Shown in pieces: positions 21,115 to 23,092 of a stretch of 23,092 bases of DNA. The notes beneath the pieces were generated by a model. That model was not told the origin of the DNA. It worked only from the letters and a program-made list of their open reading frames with translations, and ran no database searches. A program made the translations under genes and the position numbers. The DNA comes from JBFLYO01 sp040756745. Its GTDB lineage: Bacteria; Bacteroidota; Ignavibacteria; UBA10030; UBA6906. The stretch spans positions 1 to 23,092 of the forward strand of contig JBFLYO010000044.1 of assembly GCA_040756745.1 (NCBI GenBank), written 5' to 3'. Position 1 is the first letter of the stretch, and every line of letters begins with the position of its first letter.

Positions 21115-22944
21115 ATGCTCTCCCGTGCCCTCATGCTATTCTCCGTACTGCTCCTCCTGACCCCTGATCACCCTGTGCAAGGACAGTCACAGCGGAAGAC
21201 GGACAAGCGCCCTCAGTGGAGAATCCCCCGCTCCGCTCCCCTCCTTACGCAGTGGGGGCGGGCCGTCACGCCGAAAAACGTTCACCGGGAGTACCCCCGG
21301 CCGCAGTTCGTGCGGAAAGAGTGGCTGAACCTGAACGGGCTCTGGGAGTATGAGGAGGCCGACAGCGCGAGTCCGCCCCCCGTCGGCCGGCAGCTTGCGG
21401 GAACGATCCTCGTCCCCTTCCCCATCGAATCTGCCCTGAGCGGAGTGATGAAAAGCGCAGAGCGGCTATGGTACAGAACGACTTTCACGCTGCCCGCAGG
21501 GTGGAAGGGGAGGCGTATTCTTCTCCATTTCGGCGCGGTTGATTGGGAGGCGACAGTATATCTGAACGGCAGGGAGGTCGGCACTCATCGCGGCGGTTAC
21601 GATTCGTTCGCCTTCGACGTGACCACTGCGCTTTCAGAGGGAAAATCGCAGGAGCTGATCGTTAACGTGTATGATCCTTCCGACGCGGGCGATCAGCCGC
21701 GCGGCAAGCAGGTGAGGAAACCCGAGGGGATCTGGTACACCTCCACTACCGGAATCTGGCAGACAGTCTGGCTGGAGCCGGTCGCCGCGACGTATCTCTC
21801 TGATGTGGCAATCACGCCGGACGTCGATTCTTCGATGGTCGTGATCGTCCCGAACGTTGGTGGCGCCGCTGGGGGCGAAACCGTGCGCGCAACGGTCAGT
21901 GCAGCTGGCTCCCGCGTTGCGGCCTCAGCCGGGCCGCCCGGCGATCCAATGAAGATCCGGATCCCCCGGCCGAATCTCTGGTCGCCCGATGACCCGTTCC
22001 TGTATGATCTGACGCTGGAACTCATGCAGGGAGGGAAGCGCGTGGATCTCGTCAGGAGCTATTTTGCCATGCGCAGCGTGAAGATCGCAAAAGACGAGCG
22101 CGGCATCCCTCGCATCATCCTCAACGGGAGTTTCCAGATGCAGATCGGTCCTCTCGACCAGGGGTTCTGGCCGGACGGACTCTACGCAGCCCCATCCGAC
22201 GCTGCCCTGAAGTACGATATCGTCATGATGCGGAAGCTGGGGTTCACTATGGCGCGCAAGCATGTGAAGGTTGAGCCTGATCGGTGGTATTATTGGGCCG
22301 ATCGGCTCGGCCTGCTCGTATGGCAGGACATGCCGAGCGGGAACAACACGACGCCGGGGTCACGCACGCAGTTTGAGCATGAGCTCGGACGCCTGATCGC
22401 CGCCCACCGCAACCACCCATCCATCATCATGTGGGTGATCTTCAATGAGGGGTGGGGGCAGTACGACACGGAGCGGCTTGCATCATGGGTGCATCAGGCC
22501 GATCCTTCGCGGCTTGTCAACAGTGCCAGCGGATGGGACGACAAGGGGACGGGAGACCTGAAGGACATTCATTCCTACCCTCAGCCAAAGGCGCCGGAAG
22601 CCGACTCCGTGCGCGCGATCGTGCTCGGGGAGTTCGGCGGCCTCGGCCTCGCAGTCTCAGGTCATACGTGGAAGAAAGAGCACTGGGGGTACCGGGGAAT
22701 GGAGTCGGTGGAGCAGTTGACATCATTGTACGAAGCATATCTCGACACGGTCTACCAGCTGATGGAACATCCCGGCCTCTCTGCTGCAGTGTACACGCAA
22801 ATCACAGACGTCGAAATCGAATGCAATGGGCTGCTGACGTACGACCGAGCCGTGGTGAAGCCTTCGCTGCAGCGCATTGCCCGTGCGAATAGAGGGCACT
22901 TCTCGCTCCTCAGGCCATCTCGAAGCCAACCTGCCGGGAGGTGA
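21115..22944 (+). CDS. Secreted glycoside hydrolase family 2 protein
   Basis: Retaining exo-glycosidase of the GH2 group (beta-galactosidase, beta-glucuronidase, beta-mannosidase, arabinopyranosidase types); the substrate cannot be set from sequence. The 609 residues have a signal peptide (about 1-25), a jelly-roll sugar-binding domain (about 45-205, LNLNGLWEYE, GAVDWEATVYLNGREVGTH), an Ig-like domain (about 205-310), and a TIM barrel (about 315-595) with RKHVKVEPDRWYYWADRLGL, acid/base Glu445 in FNEGWGQ and nucleophile Glu506 in LGEFGG. Start ATG 21115 is chosen for the signal peptide. No Shine-Dalgarno site; array C ends 13 nt upstream. The frame is open back to the GH127 stop. Third gene of the sugar cluster, ending 8 nt from trpF. 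Confidence 0.92.
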   Translation: MLSRALMLFSVLLLLTPDHPVQGQSQRKTDKRPQWRIPRSAPLLTQWGRAVTPKNVHREYPRPQFVRKEWLNLNGLWEYEEADSASPPPVGRQLAGTILVPFPIESALSGVMKSAERLWYRTTFTLPAGWKGRRILLHFGAVDWEATVYLNGREVGTHRGGYDSFAFDVTTALSEGKSQELIVNVYDPSDAGDQPRGKQVRKPEGIWYTSTTGIWQTVWLEPVAATYLSDVAITPDVDSSMVVIVPNVGGAAGGETVRATVSAAGSRVAASAGPPGDPMKIRIPRPNLWSPDDPFLYDLTLELMQGGKRVDLVRSYFAMRSVKIAKDERGIPRIILNGSFQMQIGPLDQGFWPDGLYAAPSDAALKYDIVMMRKLGFTMARKHVKVEPDRWYYWADRLGLLVWQDMPSGNNTTPGSRTQFEHELGRLIAAHRNHPSIIMWVIFNEGWGQYDTERLASWVHQADPSRLVNSASGWDDKGTGDLKDIHSYPQPKAPEADSVRAIVLGEFGGLGLAVSGHTWKKEHWGYRGMESVEQLTSLYEAYLDTVYQLMEHPGLSAAVYTQITDVEIECNGLLTYDRAVVKPSLQRIARANRGHFSLLRPSRSQPAGR

Positions 22945-22952
22945 GGAACAGG

Positions 22953-23092
22953 TCATGATCCGACAGACCTGAGCGCCGCGAAGAGTCGGGAGAGTTTCGC
23001 TTCATCCAGCTTCCCCTCCGTCCTGACACCGGAACAGATGTCAAGTCCGAACGGCTCGACTGCGCTCACCGCCTGCGCTGCATTCTCCGGCG
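22953..23092 (-). CDS. trpF: Phosphoribosylanthranilate isomerase, C-terminal fragment
   Basis: The minus-strand frame entering from the right edge reads PENAAQAVSAVEPFGLDICS, then GVRTEGKLDEAKLSRLFAAL and a short tail to TGA (22953-22955). This matches the C-terminal end of TrpF, where LxPENVxEAI and GVDVSSGVE-type motifs bind the substrate phosphate. TrpF converts phosphoribosylanthranilate to CdRP in tryptophan synthesis. Only about 45 residues are visible; the rest is outside the window. It converges on the GH2 gene with an 8-nt gap and no visible terminator. Confidence 0.85.
   Translation of the reverse strand, partial: PENAAQAVSAVEPFGLDICSGVRTEGKLDEAKLSRLFAALRSVGS

Overview
The window is about 23 kb of compact, GC-rich bacterial chromosome, with almost no non-coding DNA and no mobile elements, CRISPR array, tRNA or rRNA that I can see. 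A complete moxR/DUF58/batABCDE aerotolerance cluster, a single-chain (AceE type) pyruvate dehydrogenase E1, and secreted sugar-processing lipoproteins and glycosidases suggest an uncultured member of the Bacteroidota/Ignavibacteriota/Chlorobiota (FCB) group with high GC. This placement is inference from gene content only.

Layout, left to right. (1) 1-4959, minus strand: the pyruvate dehydrogenase complex operon aceE-aceF-lpdA (lpdA runs off the left edge). (2) 5028-5783, plus strand: a single-domain lipoate-protein ligase divergent from aceE, a logical partner because AceF needs lipoylation. (3) 5887-14391, minus strand: moxR, a DUF58 protein, a membrane-anchored accessory protein, batA, batB, batC, batD and batE. 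Junctions from DUF58 onward overlap or nearly touch, so this looks like one operon. (4) 14500-16209, minus strand: moaD-moaE-moaA for molybdopterin synthesis, divergent from a pterin-4a-carbinolamine dehydratase gene (16354-16644, plus). (5) 16700-17275, minus strand: an uncharacterised lipoprotein. (6) 17439-22944, plus strand: a sugar cluster of lipoprotein aldose 1-epimerase, a GH127 beta-L-arabinofuranosidase-like enzyme with a C-terminal discoidin-like domain, and a secreted GH2 glycosidase. (7) 22953-23092, minus strand: the 3' end of trpF.

The feature not explained by ordinary annotation is a repeat family built on the degenerate hexamer CTYRAY (C, T, T/C, A/G, A, C/T), which varies only by transitions at positions 3, 4 and 6. 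Nine exact tandem units lie between the GH127 and GH2 genes. Ten more, read in the mRNA sense of the downstream gene, lie just before DUF58. In both places the hexamers replace a visible Shine-Dalgarno site. The moxR-DUF58 gap also holds an inverted hexamer array abutting the moxR stop, a six-copy 17-bp tandem repeat and a two-part hairpin, so the whole gap could fold as one large structure. This is the part of the window most worth following up.

Start sites were chosen by ribosome-binding site, overlap with the neighbour and family N-terminus; several are GTG. Promoter and operator calls are pattern-based and weak.
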